DNA of 64,000 nucleotides from Catalimonadaceae bacterium JC749 (GTDB lineage: Bacteria; Bacteroidota; Bacteroidia; Cytophagales; Cyclobacteriaceae), in NCBI GenBank assembly GCA_021730635.1, contig JAJNNC010000001.1:930001-994000 (forward strand). The letters are read 5' to 3'. A model generated the notes under the pieces. The model saw nothing but the letters and a program-made list of their open reading frames with translations. It had not been told where the DNA came from and ran no database searches. Position 1 is the stretch's first letter; the number at the start of each line of letters is the position of its first letter. Positions 44,858 to 53,354 of this stretch are shown piece by piece. The translations under genes were made by a program, and so were the position numbers.

Positions 44858-46387
44858 ATGAAAATTTTATCAGCCGAGCAAACCCGTCAAGCCGATGCTG
44901 CCACCATCGAGCGGGAACCCATTCACTCTGTTGACCTCATGGAAAGAGCAGCCACTGCTTTTACAAATGAATTTTTGCAGCATTTCAGAGACAAACAAAG
45001 ACCTGTGTTTATTTTCTGTGGACCTGGAAACAATGGAGGCGATGGGTTAGCGATTGGCCGTATGCTACTGGGACATGAGTACGATGTACATATATTCACA
45101 GTGCATGCCCACGACAAGGGATCGGATGATTTTAAAGTGAACCGTGACCGGCTCGAGCAACAATCTTATGCCATCCGGAATATTGAGGAAAACAGTGATA
45201 TCCCTGTTATTCCTTCACAGGCTATCCTCATCGATGGCTTGTTTGGTTCGGGGCTTACCAGAAAGATAGAAGGCATTTTTGCCGATGTGATAAAAGCGAT
45301 GAATGAGGCTTCTGCCACTGTGGTGGCGATTGATATTCCTTCTGGTCTGTATGCGGACAAACCAGTGGAAAAAGAGGCTGTCCTGGTTAAAGCCCATTAT
45401 ACTTTTACATTTCAGCTACCCAAGCTTGCTTTTCTGTTACCACAAAATGAATTGATTGTAGGTGAATGGAAAGTGCTCGATATCGGGCTTTACCAGCCTT
45501 TTATTGACCAGGCAGATACACCATACTTTTACGTAGAGACCAACCTGATAAAACCCCTGCACAAAAAAAGACATTTATTTTCTAACAAAGGTGACTATGG
45601 AAAGACCCTGCTCATCGCAGGAAGTTATGGTAAAATGGGAGCCGCCATTCTGGCTGCCCGTGCCTGTCTTAAAAGCGGCGTTGGCTTACTAACCGTACAC
45701 GTCCCGGAATGTGGCTACGAAATCATGCAGATTGCTAATCCTGAAGCGATGACGACCCTGGATCGGCATCAGTTTATATTTACTTCTCTGGAGCAGGAAG
45801 GTCGGTCTGAACTTGATAAATATGATGTGGTGGGTGTAGGCCCCGGCATAGGCACCGCTGAGGAAACGGTGGAGGCATTGACCCAATTACTCAGTGATAC
45901 CAAATCCAGAAACATGCGGATGGTCATGGACGCCGATGCCCTGAACATCTGTGGCAAGCATAGAAAGCTATTGAAACAGATTCCTGAGCATTCAATTCTT
46001 ACCCCTCATCCCAAAGAGTTTGAACGTTTGACAGAAAAGGCCAAACATGATTTTCACCGGCTGGAATTACTGAGAAACTTCTCTAGGGATCACAAGGTGT
46101 TCGTAACCCTCAAAGGTTCCCGCACTGCTATCAGTACACCGGAAGGCAACCTATATTTTAACTGCACCGGAAATCCTGGTATGGCTACCGGTGGCACGGG
46201 CGATGCCCTGACCGGTATGCTTACAGCTTTAATAGCCCAGCAATATGATTCTTTTGCGGCAACCCTTTTAGGTGTATATTTGCACGGTCTGGCAGGTGAT
46301 TTAGCCACAGAAAAGTTAAGCCAGGAGGGCATGGTCGCTTCTGACCTGATTGATCATGTAGGAGAAGCTTTTAAAACTTTGTATTAA
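44858..46387 (+). CDS. nnr: Bifunctional NAD(P)HX epimerase / ADP-dependent dehydratase
   Basis: A 509-residue metabolite-repair enzyme. The N-terminal YjeF_N domain (about 1-215; FCGPGNNGGDGLAIGR, IDIPSGLYAD) epimerises damaged NADHX/NADPHX. The C-terminal ribokinase-fold domain (about 225-505; MDADALNICG, LTPHPKEFERL, GNPGMATGGTGDALTGML) dehydrates it back using ADP. Both active sites appear intact. It lies 10 bp before the YigZ gene. Confidence 0.96.
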   Translation: MKILSAEQTRQADAATIEREPIHSVDLMERAATAFTNEFLQHFRDKQRPVFIFCGPGNNGGDGLAIGRMLLGHEYDVHIFTVHAHDKGSDDFKVNRDRLEQQSYAIRNIEENSDIPVIPSQAILIDGLFGSGLTRKIEGIFADVIKAMNEASATVVAIDIPSGLYADKPVEKEAVLVKAHYTFTFQLPKLAFLLPQNELIVGEWKVLDIGLYQPFIDQADTPYFYVETNLIKPLHKKRHLFSNKGDYGKTLLIAGSYGKMGAAILAARACLKSGVGLLTVHVPECGYEIMQIANPEAMTTLDRHQFIFTSLEQEGRSELDKYDVVGVGPGIGTAEETVEALTQLLSDTKSRNMRMVMDADALNICGKHRKLLKQIPEHSILTPHPKEFERLTEKAKHDFHRLELLRNFSRDHKVFVTLKGSRTAISTPEGNLYFNCTGNPGMATGGTGDALTGMLTALIAQQYDSFAATLLGVYLHGLAGDLATEKLSQEGMVASDLIDHVGEAFKTLY

Positions 46388-46397
46388 CATTCTCGGC

Positions 46398-47006
46398 GTG
46401 TTGGATTCAGACCACTATCGATCATTGGCAAAGGCCTCTGAAGGTTTCTACAGGGAAAAGGGCAGTAAATTTCTTTCTTTTGCCTATCCGGTGGAAACGG
46501 AAGAAGAGATTAAAGATAAATTAGATAGCCTCAAAAAGCAGTATCATGATGCCCGTCACCATTGTTATGCTTTCGTCCTTAAACCGGAAGAAGGAAGAGA
46601 AGAAACGTACCGGGCTCATGATGGCGGAGAGCCACCCCATACAGCCGGAGATCCTATTTTGAATCAGATACGTTCCTTCCAACTGCATGACACGCTCATT
46701 GTAGTTGTGCGTTATTTTGGAGGGACCAAGCTGGGTGTCAGTGGACTGATTCAGGCCTACAAGACAGCCGCTGCGGATGCTATCAGTCATAACAACATTA
46801 TAGAGAAAGTGATGCGGCAATCACTGGAAATTCAGTATACTTATCCTGCCACCAGTGAAGTGGTGCAGGTAATTCAGCGGTACGAGCTCACCATTGAAGC
46901 GCAGCGCTATGGGGAAAACTGCTATTACAAACTAGGAGCAAAACTTAGACAAAAGAAAGAAATAATTGATCAATTGCAGCAAATAAAAGGGGTTAGGATG
47001 CTTTGA
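46398..47006 (+). CDS. YigZ/IMPACT family protein
   Basis: This 202-residue protein starts with GTG at 46398. The UPF0029/IMPACT N-domain shows KGSKFLSFAYPV, ARHHCYAFVL and the hallmark DGGEPPHTAGDPIL, followed by VVRYFGGTKLGVSGLIQAYK. The DUF1949 C-domain occupies the last about 60 residues. The eukaryotic relative IMPACT regulates the Gcn2 kinase; the bacterial role is unclear. It is probably co-transcribed with the NAD(P)HX repair gene. Confidence 0.92.
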   Translation: MLDSDHYRSLAKASEGFYREKGSKFLSFAYPVETEEEIKDKLDSLKKQYHDARHHCYAFVLKPEEGREETYRAHDGGEPPHTAGDPILNQIRSFQLHDTLIVVVRYFGGTKLGVSGLIQAYKTAAADAISHNNIIEKVMRQSLEIQYTYPATSEVVQVIQRYELTIEAQRYGENCYYKLGAKLRQKKEIIDQLQQIKGVRML

Positions 47007-47088
47007 TACATGCAATCATTATTTTGGTCTGCAAAAAAGTGACAGAAATGCTAAAAATCTTACATGGCCTGGAGTCTATAAAATTTCC

Positions 47089-47096
47089 TATTTTTG
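47089..47096 (+). promoter_or_regulatory. Bacteroidetes -7 promoter element for mgsA
   Basis: TATTTTTG is an exact TAnnTTTG match 21 bp before the mgsA ATG. No clear -33 TTTG is seen. Confidence 0.45.
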
Positions 47097-47117
47097 ATTC
47101 ATCTTTAGTTGATATTT

Positions 47118-47570
47118 ATGAAAAGACAGACAAGTGTGGCCTTGGTGGCCCACGATAACAAGAAGCCTGAATTGTTGGATTGGGTGCGTGAGCATATCCA
47201 TCTGTTGTCCAAATACAAGCTTTATGCTACTGGCACCACCGGTAAACTATTAGAGGAAGGCACTAAAGATCTTGCGCCGCTCACCCTCAACAAACTACTG
47301 AGTGGCCCTCTGGGAGGTGATCAGCAGTTAGGAGCAAAAATTGCTGAGGGAGAGATTGATTTTTTGGTTTTTTTCTGGGATCCCCTGGAACCCATGCCTC
47401 ACGATCCGGATGTGAAAGCGCTGCTCAGAATTGCCGTCACTTGGGATATTCCCTTTGCCTGCAACCGATCTTCGGCCAATTTTTTATTTGCATCAGCACA
47501 GTTGGCCGATGATTTTGTACGGAAAGATCCGGACTTTCAGCAATATCTACAAAGGGAGATAAAAAAATAA
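47118..47570 (+). CDS. mgsA: Methylglyoxal synthase
   Basis: This 150-residue enzyme converts dihydroxyacetone phosphate to methylglyoxal and phosphate, a bypass that relieves sugar-phosphate stress. The start VALVAHDNKKPELLDW, the phosphate-binding ATGTTG, and the catalytic-Asp motif SGPLGGDQQLGA are all conserved. The substrate pocket DPLEPMPHDPDVKALLR is also present. The ATG at 47118 is preferred over a TTG three codons upstream. It is followed immediately by a terminator. Confidence 0.96.
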   Translation: MKRQTSVALVAHDNKKPELLDWVREHIHLLSKYKLYATGTTGKLLEEGTKDLAPLTLNKLLSGPLGGDQQLGAKIAEGEIDFLVFFWDPLEPMPHDPDVKALLRIAVTWDIPFACNRSSANFLFASAQLADDFVRKDPDFQQYLQREIKK

Positions 47571-47593
47571 AACCCGGAAGAAATCCGGGTTTT
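47569..47593 (+). terminator. Rho-independent terminator after mgsA
   Basis: AAAACCCGGA and TCCGGGTTTT form a 10-bp stem with an AGAAA loop that overlaps the last bases of the mgsA stop region. The symmetrical A and T flanks also allow it to stop the converging araC transcript. Confidence 0.85.
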
Positions 47594-47621
47594 GGCTATG
47601 TAGTGTATAGAGGATGCAACT

Positions 47622-48548
47622 TTAAATGTTCATCAGAGACTCTCTGCGGCGCATTTTACCAGCAGGTATGCCAAACATCATTTTAAATCTTCGGCAAAAA
47701 TAAGCTGTATCTTTGTAACCGACCTCCTTGCCGATTTCCCGAATGCTCTTCTTCGTTGTACGCAGCAGATTGACAGCTTGTTCCATGCGTTGGTATTCAA
47801 TATAATCCTGAGGGTTGATACCTGTAAGCATTTTAAAATACTGACCTACGTAATCCTCAGACACATTGGCCACGCTGGCTAACACCTTGTTTGAGAGATC
47901 TCCCCCAATATTATCTTTAATATAGGCAAAAATATCGATCAATCTTGGGTCTTTGAAGTATGTGCTATTGGTAGCCAATTGCTCCACAAACATACGGTTC
48001 TCCAGAATATGACGAATGATCTCTATGACCATTCTCTCCGTACTAAGCTTGATAATTCTATCCTTGCCGGGTGTATCAGAAATATTCTCTTTCAGAATTT
48101 CTTTCATCAGATCCACTACCTTTTCATTTCCTTCAATCACGAAAGGAGGAATATCCAGAGAAGCGAAGAAATTAACAGAATCAAAGACTTTAGCCTCAAA
48201 ATTAATAAAGCTATAATTCTCAGCTTCTAATGTGCTAACGTCAGTGGTCTCTAAAGATTGAAAATATAATTCCTTGTTGTTGATAAAATCATCATTGGAT
48301 AGGCCTACAGGCTCTCCTGAGCCATAAGTAATAGAAATATTTTTCCCGCCGGGAATAAAAAGTATGCTTCCCCCGTTTACTACCTGTTCTTCCTCTCCAT
48401 AGCGGATCCTGCCACGGTTAAGAATGAGAATGGTATTCTCAACGTCGTAATAATTCTGAATCTTTACAGGTTGTAATATTCTTATGTTTTTCGATCTAAT
48501 AAAACGAACGCTGAGCGATTCAATAATTTTATTATAGTCTTCCATCAA
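47622..48548 (-). CDS. AraC family transcriptional regulator
   Basis: A 308-residue regulator with an N-terminal cupin-like sensor part (about 20-150; ILILNRGRIRYGEEEQVVNGG) and a C-terminal double-HTH AraC domain (about 205-305). The domain ends in the signature IREIGKEVGYKDTAYFCRRFKMMFGIPAGKMRR. The effector and target genes are unknown. The neighbours (mgsA, acyl-CoA dehydrogenase) are only candidates. It has the best-looking promoter in the window. Confidence 0.92.
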   Translation of the reverse strand: MMEDYNKIIESLSVRFIRSKNIRILQPVKIQNYYDVENTILILNRGRIRYGEEEQVVNGGSILFIPGGKNISITYGSGEPVGLSNDDFINNKELYFQSLETTDVSTLEAENYSFINFEAKVFDSVNFFASLDIPPFVIEGNEKVVDLMKEILKENISDTPGKDRIIKLSTERMVIEIIRHILENRMFVEQLATNSTYFKDPRLIDIFAYIKDNIGGDLSNKVLASVANVSEDYVGQYFKMLTGINPQDYIEYQRMEQAVNLLRTTKKSIREIGKEVGYKDTAYFCRRFKMMFGIPAGKMRRRESLMNI

Positions 48549-48606
48549 GATTAAAAATATATATTTTGTGCAGTAACTTCGTAATGCTAAAAAACAAATT
48601 TTTTCT

Positions 48607-48637
48607 CAAAAATAATAAACATATGTAACTTTACAAA
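48607..48637 (-). promoter_or_regulatory. Full Bacteroidetes promoter (-33 and -7) for the AraC regulator
   Basis: On the minus strand TTTG (48637-48634) is followed after exactly 19 bp by TATTTTTG (48614-48607). This matches the TTTG-N19-TAnnTTTG consensus of the phylum's primary sigma factor. The leader to the ATG at 48548 would be about 50 nt. Confidence 0.8.
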
Positions 48638-48711
48638 TAAAAAATTATAAACTCGTGTAAATACATGCAAATTTAATTAATTTTTGCTGAAAATATTACA
48701 TCAAAATCAAT

Positions 48712-49851
48712 TTATTTTAGTATTTCACGGGATATTACAATTTTTTGGATCTCTGAGGTGCCTTCATAGATTTGGGTGATCTTCGCATCGCGCATAAGTC
48801 GCTCCACATGATACTCTTTTACATAGCCATAGCCCCCGTGAATTTGTACCGCTTCAGTGGTTACTTCCATGGCTGCCTGCGAGGCAAACAGTTTAGCCAT
48901 AGCGCTTGCTTTGGCAAAATCCTGATGACGATCTTTTAAATCAGCTGCCTGCAAACACAGCAATCGGGAGGCTTCAATCTGAGTCGCCATATCAGCCAGC
49001 TTGAATTGTATTGCCTGATGCTGGGCAATTTCTTTACCAAATGCTTTCCGCTGTTTAGCATACTCTATGGCCAACTCATAAGCTCCCGAGGCAATGCCCA
49101 GTGCCTGAGCAGCAATGCCAATCCGCCCTCCACTAAGGACCGACATAGCGAAACGAAAACCAGATCCCTCCGGACCTATCCTGTTGGCTTTAGGCACTTT
49201 CACATCGGTAAACATAAGTGAATGGGTGTCAGAAGCCCGGATTCCCATCTTATTTTCTTTTTTCCCGACTACCAGCCCTGCGAACCCTTTTTCCACAATG
49301 AATGCATTGATACCTTTATGTCCGGCTTCCGGATTACTCTGTGCAATGACGATACAGACCGATGAGCTTCCTCCATTGGTAATCCAGTTTTTTGTTCCGT
49401 TCAACAAGTAATAATCTCCCTGGTCTATGGCGGTAGTCCGCTGAGAAGTTGCATCAGATCCGGCTTCAGGCTCTGACAGGCAGAAAGCTCCAATGATTTC
49501 TCCCGTCGCTAATTTTCTCAAATATTTTTCTTTTTGCTCTGGGGTACCATATTTCTCAATACCCCAACAAACCAAAGAGTTGTTGACAGACATGACCACG
49601 GCGGCTGAAGCATCTATTTTCGATATTTCTTCCATGGCGAGCACATAAGACTTGGTATCCATACCCCCCCCACCAAACGCCTCGCTGACCATCATCCCCA
49701 TGAGTCCGAGGTCTCCCATTTTCTTTATCTGCTCTGCAGGAAATTTTTGTTGCTCATCCCTTTCAATAACACCCGGCAACAACTCATTTTGCGCAAAGTC
49801 TCTGGCAGCCATCTGCACAGCCAAATGTTCTTCTGTAAGCTCAAAGGTCAT
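48712..49851 (-). CDS. Acyl-CoA dehydrogenase
   Basis: This 379-residue FAD enzyme introduces the trans-2 double bond in acyl-CoA, the first step of beta-oxidation. Family blocks are FCLSEPEAGSDA (FAD contact), KNWITNGG, IHGGYGYVKEYHVERLMRD, and IYEGTSEIQK, whose Glu is the catalytic base of the short/medium-chain class. The length is typical. Chain-length preference cannot be read from sequence by eye. It probably feeds the FadN-type enzyme at 8.2 kb. Confidence 0.95.
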   Translation of the reverse strand: MTFELTEEHLAVQMAARDFAQNELLPGVIERDEQQKFPAEQIKKMGDLGLMGMMVSEAFGGGGMDTKSYVLAMEEISKIDASAAVVMSVNNSLVCWGIEKYGTPEQKEKYLRKLATGEIIGAFCLSEPEAGSDATSQRTTAIDQGDYYLLNGTKNWITNGGSSSVCIVIAQSNPEAGHKGINAFIVEKGFAGLVVGKKENKMGIRASDTHSLMFTDVKVPKANRIGPEGSGFRFAMSVLSGGRIGIAAQALGIASGAYELAIEYAKQRKAFGKEIAQHQAIQFKLADMATQIEASRLLCLQAADLKDRHQDFAKASAMAKLFASQAAMEVTTEAVQIHGGYGYVKEYHVERLMRDAKITQIYEGTSEIQKIVISREILK

Positions 49852-49921
49852 ATCTCTATGCTCTTATTTAATGTTCTGTTATGCATATTGAATACTACCT
49901 GCAATATAATCATCCAAAAAT

Positions 49922-49947
49922 AAAAAAAGCACTCATTGCTGAGTGCT
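49922..49947 (-). terminator. Rho-independent terminator after the zinc peptidase gene
   Basis: On the minus strand an 8-bp stem AGCACTCA/TGAGTGCT with a GCAA loop (read 49947 to 49928) runs into a T tract (49928-49922). It lies 26 bp after the stop codon of the membrane zinc peptidase. Confidence 0.82.
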
Positions 49948-49973
49948 CATAGCAATTATTATGAAATCATACT

Positions 49974-50681
49974 CTAGTCTCTGTTGCCACCCAGAAATAT
50001 AGAAATCCAGTAGAGCAACCCGACAATAGAACCTAAAGCAGCTACTACGTAGGTCATGGCAGCCCATTTCAAAGCGTCTTTTGCCATACCATATTCGTTA
50101 GGGGCAGCAATATTCTTGGCTTGAATCCAGGCCAAGGCCCGCTTGCTGGCATCAAACTCTACGGGTAGAGTCACTAGTGAAAACAAGGTAATGACAGCAT
50201 AACAGCCTATGATGATCAATAAAATGGTCTGAATAGGGAAAATACCCCCTCCGCCACTATACAGCATGCCTCCACCAATAAAAAGGAACAACACCAGGAT
50301 ATTGAGCACACGGGCACTCACATTCTGAATGGGAACCATGGCTGATCGGAATTCCAGAAAACTATAGGCTTTGGCATGTTGCACAGCATGGCCACACTCA
50401 TGAGCAGCGACCGCTGCCGCTGCCGCTGACCGGCCATGATACACCTCCTCACTTAAATTCACAGTCCTATCGCTGGGATTGTAGTGGTCTGACAAACGAC
50501 CAGGGACAGAAACGACCCTCACATCACGAATGCCGTTGTCATACAGCATTTGTTCTGCCACTTCTTTACCCGATAAACGGGCGTTCCACTGAATTTGGGA
50601 ATACTTTCTGAATTTATTTCTGAGCTTCTGACTAACAGCAAAACTCAGAATGGCAACACCAATAAATAATATGAAATACAT
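49974..50681 (-). CDS. Membrane zinc metallopeptidase, YugP type
   Basis: A 235-residue integral membrane protein of the neutral zinc metallopeptidase_2 (YugP) family. An N-terminal helix is followed by a soluble part with RVVSVPGRLSDHYNPSDRTV, and the zinc-binding HECGHAVQHA lies near residue 93. Two further hydrophobic regions follow (about 130-175 and 205-228). Its substrates are unknown. It lies 160 bp downstream of the flippase-like gene on the same strand. Confidence 0.92.
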   Translation of the reverse strand: MYFILFIGVAILSFAVSQKLRNKFRKYSQIQWNARLSGKEVAEQMLYDNGIRDVRVVSVPGRLSDHYNPSDRTVNLSEEVYHGRSAAAAAVAAHECGHAVQHAKAYSFLEFRSAMVPIQNVSARVLNILVLFLFIGGGMLYSGGGGIFPIQTILLIIIGCYAVITLFSLVTLPVEFDASKRALAWIQAKNIAAPNEYGMAKDALKWAAMTYVVAALGSIVGLLYWISIFLGGNRD

Positions 50682-50841
50682 TTTTCTTTATATCAGTTTA
50701 ATTTAATGTTACAATTGTTTGACCATAGGTAATCCTAATACGGATTTTTTGCCCTCAGAGTTAAGATCACTGAATCTCTGAAAAGCAATATCCTTTCTGT
50801 AATAAAACAGAAATCGTTGATAAGCAGTTTCAGTCTTATGA

Positions 50842-51879
50842 TCAATTTTTAGCCTGTACTTCCTCCTGTTTCTGTACGGAAGGGATGCTGGTAGCGATGA
50901 GGCTTGCAATAAAGAAGCTGAGCCCTCCAAAGAAGATAAAGGCCAATGTTTGAATGCCGTGTACCAAAGTGGCAAATAAAACGCCATCGGTTTCTGTGAT
51001 ACCATATAATAACAGTACTCCACTCACTAAAGCATGAAATGCTCCTATACCTCCCTGCACCGGTGCTGCCATGCCTAAACCACCCATCACCAAGACAGCT
51101 AAACCAGCCCGCCAACCCAAATGTGCTGTTTCGGGCAAAGCAAAAAACATAAGGTAAGACATGAGGTAGTACATGCACCACATCAATACGGTAGCTGTCC
51201 AGAAACCGAGTTTGTTTTCTATCTTTCCCAGGCTGGTAAGCCCTTGGGCTACTTCCCTGGCGAAAACCTTCAACTTATTGAAGGTCTTATTGTGTTTAAA
51301 TTTTTCCTTGAATACACGGCCAAAGACAAAGAAGATGAAGATCGCTAGAAAGACAATCCCTGCCAGCACATAAATAGCGAACACGTTTTTCCCTATTTGC
51401 CCAGCCGTATTATTGAAAAATGAAAAGAAAAAATCTTTGAGTCTCTGAAACTCTATTACAAACAAAAGGCTCGTAGCCAGGAGCAAAGAGCCAAGATCCA
51501 CAATACGTTCAGCCACTACACTCCCCAGCGAAGTGGTAATAGGGACATTATCCGTTCTTTTCAGCAAGCCACAGCGGCTGACTTCTCCCATACGGGGAAT
51601 GATAAGATTGGCGAAATATCCAACCATAACGGCCAGGAAAGTGCGAAAGACCGTAAGGCTACGGTATCCCAGGGGTATCAACAGCAGATTCCAGCGGTAA
51701 GCTCTCGTCACATGGCTGATCAGAGAAGCAGCAAGCGCCAGAATAATCCAAAAGAGATGGACATCCTCCAGCTTGGCAAGCATGGCAGAGACATCCAGGT
51801 CACGGTAAACATACCATAGCAGAAGAAAGGCTATCAGAAGTGAAACCGTGTATTTTAATATATTTTTTACGACAGGCAA
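50842..51879 (-). CDS. Flippase-like (lysylphosphatidylglycerol synthase TM-domain, UPF0104) membrane protein
   Basis: This 345-residue protein has about eight membrane helices and belongs to the LPG_synthase_TM/UPF0104 family. Typical segments are HVTRAYRWNLLL, NLIIPRMGEVSRCGLLKR, SVVAERIVDLGSLLL and APVQGGIGAFHALVSG. Related domains flip lipids. The start appears to be a TTG at 51879, 6 bp after the panD stop, with no ATG before the first helix. It is co-transcribed with panD. Confidence 0.9.
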   Translation of the reverse strand: MPVVKNILKYTVSLLIAFLLLWYVYRDLDVSAMLAKLEDVHLFWIILALAASLISHVTRAYRWNLLLIPLGYRSLTVFRTFLAVMVGYFANLIIPRMGEVSRCGLLKRTDNVPITTSLGSVVAERIVDLGSLLLATSLLFVIEFQRLKDFFFSFFNNTAGQIGKNVFAIYVLAGIVFLAIFIFFVFGRVFKEKFKHNKTFNKLKVFAREVAQGLTSLGKIENKLGFWTATVLMWCMYYLMSYLMFFALPETAHLGWRAGLAVLVMGGLGMAAPVQGGIGAFHALVSGVLLLYGITETDGVLFATLVHGIQTLAFIFFGGLSFFIASLIATSIPSVQKQEEVQAKN

Positions 51880-51885
51880 ATTTCT

Positions 51886-52236
51886 TTAGTGAATTAAACG
51901 GTTATGCTGATCAGGAAAAATAATACTGGGTTTAAAATGTTTTGCTTCTTCAAAGTCCATCGTGGCATAAGATATGATGATAATGATATCGCCTACCTGA
52001 ACTTTACGGGCTGCCGGGCCATTCATACAGATCATGCCACTACCCCGCTCTCCTTTAATCACATATGTCTCCAGGCGTTCCCCATTATTTACATTCACAA
52101 TCTGTACCTTTTCATTTTCAATAAGATTAGCGGCCTCCATGAGTGCTTCATCAATAGTAATGCTACCTACATAATGTAATTCTGCCTGCGTAATTTTAAC
52201 TCTATGTATTTTAGATTTTAAAACTTGAATATTCAT
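51886..52236 (-). CDS. panD: Aspartate 1-decarboxylase
   Basis: This 116-residue pyruvoyl enzyme makes beta-alanine from aspartate for pantothenate synthesis. Self-cleavage is expected between G24 and S25 in HYVGSITID, with S25 becoming the pyruvoyl group, at the same numbering as in E. coli. [17 protein letters not shown] and the [17 protein letters not shown] core are conserved. It lies between panC and the flippase-like gene. Confidence 0.97.
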   Translation of the reverse strand: MNIQVLKSKIHRVKITQAELHYVGSITIDEALMEAANLIENEKVQIVNVNNGERLETYVIKGERGSGMICMNGPAARKVQVGDIIIIISYATMDFEEAKHFKPSIIFPDQHNRLIH

Positions 52237-52377
52237 GGTTACTTGTACTCTTAAATAATCTTCATCCGCTGCTGTTAGTTACGTAATTACCGCAGCCATG
52301 TTGAATGAATTCATGGTCTACCCATTGACAAACATATCTTATGCCCCTTCCGGTTCCGTCGGTAAAAGGGTAGCAGG

Positions 52378-53229
52378 CTACAAAAGAACGTTGTCAATAA
52401 GTCTTACCTCTCCTACATAAGCAGCTATACAAATAGCTATTTCCTGATGATTACGTGTATCCGAAACTATGCCAAATTTTTCGGTATCTATGATCTCCAA
52501 GTACTCTACCTTGATATTACCTTCATTTTCTAAAAAACGCAGTCCTTTTTGTTGTGCCGCCACTACCTGAGCCGGTTTCTTTTGCAATTCCTCTTTTATC
52601 ATCATAAGTGCCCGGTAAAGTGCTGTGGCAGTTATTTTATCGCTTTCCGATAAGCGATTATTGCGGGATGAGAGAGCCAACCCGCTTTCATTGCGCACTG
52701 TAGGAACCCGGATGAGTTGCAGGTCAAAAAACAGATTATGAATCAAATTTTGCACTACGGCTACCTGCTGCAAATCCTTCTGACCAAAATAAACCCGATC
52801 CGGATTTACAATATGAAATAATTTAGATAAGACAACGCCTACCCCACTGAAGTGACCCGGACGATATTTTCCTTCCAGGACAGTATTGAGGTACCCCATA
52901 TTGATGGTCAGACTGTTTTCTTTACCTTCAGGATACATTTCCTCATCAGACGGACAAAAAACTACCTGACATTGTGTTTTTTCCAACATAGCTAGATCGG
53001 ATGCTAAATTGCGAGGGTACTTTTCCAAGTCCTGAGGATTGTTAAACTGTGTAGGGTTCACATAAATACTACAAACACTTATATCGTTGTCTTCCAGCGA
53101 CTTATTGACAAGTGCCAGGTGCCCTTCATGCAAAGTGCCCATCGTAGGGACCAGGCCTACTGTTTTGTTCCGAGCGACAGCTTTAGTGAGGAATTTTTTT
53201 AAGGGTTGAATGGTTTTAAAAATGTGCAT
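52378..53229 (-). CDS. panC: Pantothenate synthetase (pantoate--beta-alanine ligase)
   Basis: This 283-residue enzyme joins pantoate and beta-alanine with ATP. The ATG at 53229 is chosen over a TTG seven codons upstream. Motifs are VPTMGTLHEGHLALV (HIGH-type ATP site), YVNPTQFNNPQDLEKYPR, YFGQKDLQQ and a KMSKS-like LALSSRNNRL. It is transcribed divergently from the GT5-like gene and upstream of panD (141-bp gap). Confidence 0.97.
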   Translation of the reverse strand: MHIFKTIQPLKKFLTKAVARNKTVGLVPTMGTLHEGHLALVNKSLEDNDISVCSIYVNPTQFNNPQDLEKYPRNLASDLAMLEKTQCQVVFCPSDEEMYPEGKENSLTINMGYLNTVLEGKYRPGHFSGVGVVLSKLFHIVNPDRVYFGQKDLQQVAVVQNLIHNLFFDLQLIRVPTVRNESGLALSSRNNRLSESDKITATALYRALMMIKEELQKKPAQVVAAQQKGLRFLENEGNIKVEYLEIIDTEKFGIVSDTRNHQEIAICIAAYVGEVRLIDNVLL

Positions 53230-53309
53230 GTTTTTATTGAAATCAAGCAAAATACCCTAAAACAATACTTAATGTGTGAGAAAAAAGTGGAAATATGATA
53301 AAATTTTCG

Positions 53310-53317
53310 TAATTTTG
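53310..53317 (+). promoter_or_regulatory. Bacteroidetes -7 promoter element for the GT5-like gene
   Basis: TAATTTTG is an exact TAnnTTTG match, 37 bp before the ATG at 53355, in the region shared with divergent panC. The -33 position has only GTGG. Confidence 0.5.
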
Positions 53318-53354
53318 CGCATGCATTTCTTAATTTAATCTAACCCACAAAGAT

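Noticed and set aside
50709-51023. 104-codon minus-strand frame overlapping the flippase tail
   Set aside because: Mostly out-of-frame with a well-supported membrane protein; the non-overlapping part shows no conserved-looking features.
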